From contig NZ_CP032482.1 in NCBI RefSeq assembly GCF_003600645.1, forward strand, positions 868,001 through 932,000: a stretch of 64,000 bases of DNA, given 5' to 3'. Positions 62,286 to 64,000 of this stretch are shown in pieces. Numbering within the stretch: the first letter of the stretch is position 1; each line of letters starts with the position of its first letter. Source of the stretch: Yersinia rochesterensis (GTDB lineage: Bacteria; Pseudomonadota; Gammaproteobacteria; Enterobacterales; Enterobacteriaceae). Both the position numbers and the translations under genes were made by a program. The notes beneath the pieces are model-generated. The model saw only the letters and a program-made list of their open reading frames with translations, did not search any database and was not told where the DNA came from.

Positions 62286-62603
62286 ATGCAAAATATCACC
62301 CAAATTATTATCGACGAACAGCAGGAACGGGAGGAACCGTCATACTCCTTTCTTGGCGGTGTTACTGGCTTTGTCTTCTATTGGTTGGCGTTCGCGATTC
62401 CATTCTTTGTTTACGGCCCCAATACTGTCTTTTTCTTGCTCTACACCTGGCCGTTTTTTTTGGCTTTGATGCCCGTTTCAGTGCTGATCGGCATTACGCT
62501 GAGTATGCTATCGCGCGGTAATGTGCTTATCACTGTAGGTGGGTCTGGGATTGCAGTGGTGTGCTTATTCTGGATGTTATTTACATTCCTCACCGGCTGG
62601 TGA
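62286..62603 (+). CDS. ygbE: DUF3561 membrane protein YgbE
   Basis: 105-residue inner-membrane protein with three predicted helices (about 25-47, 50-70, 83-103) and the conserved YGPNTVFFLLYTWPFFLALMPV stretch (in parts) of E. coli YgbE. The ATG at 62286 has AGGA 5 nt upstream; the longer frame from 62256 has none. Follows cysC as in E. coli, where it precedes ftsB. Function unknown. Confidence 0.88.
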   Translation: MQNITQIIIDEQQEREEPSYSFLGGVTGFVFYWLAFAIPFFVYGPNTVFFLLYTWPFFLALMPVSVLIGITLSMLSRGNVLITVGGSGIAVVCLFWMLFTFLTGW

Positions 62604-62664
62604 GGGCTAAATCAGCGGGCTGTTTGGTTTGCTCCAATGACAACCCGCTACAAGTTCAATCTGC

Positions 62665-63399
62665 TTATCCTTGCGCAGAAAGTACCTTGCTAAGAAATGC
62701 TTGGGTGCGCGGGTTGGTTGGGGCAGTAAATATCTCTTCCGGTTTACCCTCTTCCTGAATAACCCCTTGATCAATAAACAATACCCGATCGGCAACATCA
62801 CGGGCAAAGCCCATTTCATGGGTCACTACCACCATGGTCATCCCCTCCAGAGCCAATGCTTTCATCACCGCCAGCACTTCGCCCACCAGTTCCGGATCGA
62901 GCGCGGAGGTTGGCTCGTCAAACAGCATGATTTTCGGCTCCATTGCCAAAGCTCTGGCAATCGCTACCCGCTGCTGTTGTCCACCCGAAAGACTGCTGGG
63001 GTAAGCATCAATTTTGTCCAGTAAACCGACTTTGCGCAGCAATAATTCAGCCCGTTCAATAGCTTGTGCGCGGGACAGTTTTTTGACATCCATGGGCGCC
63101 ATGATCAGGTTTTCCAGCACCGTCATATGCGGAAACAGATTAAAGCGCTGGAACACCATGCCGACACTTTCGCGCATGCGGTTGAGATCGGTTTTGGGGT
63201 TATGGATCTCAAAACCATTCACGGTGATTTCACCACCGGACAAGGTTTCTAGCGCATTAATACAGCGCAAAAAGGTACTTTTTCCGGAGCCAGATGGGCC
63301 AATTATGCAGACGACTTCTTTTGGCTGAATTTCGCATGAAATCCCCCGCAGCACATGGGTTTCGCCAAATTGTTTTTGCAGGTTATGTACGTGAATCAC
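62665..63399 (-). CDS. polar amino acid ABC transporter ATP-binding protein (GlnQ/ArtP type)
   Basis: 244-residue ATPase. Walker [11 protein letters not shown]-loop [13 protein letters not shown], signature [15 protein letters not shown], Walker [20 protein letters not shown] and switch [16 protein letters not shown]. All are typical of the PAAT family that imports glutamine, arginine or similar. Overlaps the 3' end of the permease gene by 17 bp. The binding protein gene is not in the window, so the substrate cannot be told. Not in the E. coli order after ygbE. Confidence 0.9.
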   Translation of the reverse strand: MIHVHNLQKQFGETHVLRGISCEIQPKEVVCIIGPSGSGKSTFLRCINALETLSGGEITVNGFEIHNPKTDLNRMRESVGMVFQRFNLFPHMTVLENLIMAPMDVKKLSRAQAIERAELLLRKVGLLDKIDAYPSSLSGGQQQRVAIARALAMEPKIMLFDEPTSALDPELVGEVLAVMKALALEGMTMVVVTHEMGFARDVADRVLFIDQGVIQEEGKPEEIFTAPTNPRTQAFLSKVLSAQG

Positions 63400-64000
63400 T
63401 TTTACCGAACCTCGTTTCCATATGCCGGACTAACAGCGAAAGTATGAATGTAATAACCCAATAAACCACCGAAATGACCAGGTAGGGTTCCCAATAAGTG
63501 GCATAGGCCCCGGAAACAGTGCGCGCGGCATAGGCTAAGTCTGCCAGCCCGATGGCAGATGCCAACGACGAATCTTTTACAATAGCAATGGCGTTGTTGC
63601 CCAGTGGCGGCAGCATACGGCGGAAAGCCTGCGGTAGGATAACCTTGCGCATGGTTTTGCCGTAGCTCATACCCAGGGAGCGGGAGGCTTCCATCTGGCC
63701 GCGATCAATAGATTGAATACCCGCGCGGAAAATCTCAGAAACATAAGCTCCGGCGTTCAATGTGATAGCCACGATACAAGATAAAAACGCGCCGTAATCA
63801 GAACGTAGCATTCTGGCAAAATCAGAGGACATAATGCCATTGGTGACCAGAATGCCATCCCGAGGGTTGATAAACAGCGGCACCAAAGCAAAGTGCACCA
63901 CCATTATCTGCACAAAGAGCGGTGTCCCGCGAATGGCGCTGATATAGATACGCACCGGCCATTGAACAAAGTAATACAGTATTGGCTTCCAGATACCATG
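63383..64000 (-). CDS. polar amino acid ABC transporter permease, N-terminus beyond the window
   Basis: HisM/GlnP-type permease. The frame is open to the window edge; the visible start reads [25 protein letters not shown], so a GTG at 63953-63955 is internal, not the true start. Conserved parts: [14 protein letters not shown], the EAA loop [32 protein letters not shown] (in parts) that docks on the ATPase, and three to four helices. At least 205 residues visible. An unusual insertion ([25 protein letters not shown]) lies between the first two helices. Confidence 0.9.
   Translation of the reverse strand, partial: HGIWKPILYYFVQWPVRIYISAIRGTPLFVQIMVVHFALVPLFINPRDGILVTNGIMSSDFARMLRSDYGAFLSCIVAITLNAGAYVSEIFRAGIQSIDRGQMEASRSLGMSYGKTMRKVILPQAFRRMLPPLGNNAIAIVKDSSLASAIGLADLAYAARTVSGAYATYWEPYLVISVVYWVITFILSLLVRHMETRFGKSDSRT

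Overview
This window is a chromosomal segment of a gammaproteobacterium of the genus Yersinia, probably of the Y. enterocolitica type, although the species cannot be fixed from the sequence alone. The evidence is nearly full-length similarity of most proteins to the Escherichia coli core set, long stretches of enterobacterial gene order, and many ERIC-type intergenic palindromes. Almost everything is single-copy core genome. No tRNA, rRNA, prophage or CRISPR array is visible.

Layout. Bases 1-35700 follow the block that in E. coli runs from speE to degP: speE (cut by the window edge), yacC, cueO with a CueR-type promoter, a membrane-protein orphan, hpt, can, yadGH, yadE, the pantothenate genes panD-panC-panB, folK, pcnB, gluQ, dksA, sfsA, thpR, hrpB, mrcB, fhuCDB (without fhuA), hemL, clcA, erpA, a small secreted orphan, yadS-btuF-mtnN, dgt and degP. 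Bases 35757-62603 follow a different E. coli block: barA, a decayed rlmD, relA, mazG, pyrG, eno, queE, queD, cysJIH, iap, cysG-cysD-cysN-cysC and ygbE. The window ends in an amino-acid ABC transporter (ATPase plus a permease cut by the edge).

The accessory part lies mainly between eno and queE (45950-49850). An IS10-group element of about 1.3 kb has split the eno terminator and left an imperfect target duplication. It is followed by a sulfide:quinone-oxidoreductase-like flavoprotein gene, a DUF1641 gene and the remains of a methionine gamma-lyase gene, then sodC. I read these as a small sulfur-handling cluster, possibly under CRP control, that has lost its lyase. A second decayed gene, rlmD (23S rRNA m5U1939 methyltransferase), lies between barA and relA, with a stop at codon 3 and a large internal deletion.

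How the genes work together. The right-hand third is rich in sulfur assimilation: CysDNC activate sulfate, CysH reduces PAPS, CysJI reduce sulfite, and CysG makes the siroheme needed by CysI. The left part combines metal and iron handling (cueO, fhuCDB with a Fur box, erpA, hemL), coenzyme synthesis (panBCD, folK, btuF), RNA and translation control (pcnB with an ATT start codon, gluQ, dksA, relA) and envelope upkeep (mrcB, degP, yadE). Repeats of at least two families sit in the gaps: seven sites with ERIC elements or parts of them, and a second palindromic family after hpt and after relA, the latter carrying a 42-bp tandem duplication.
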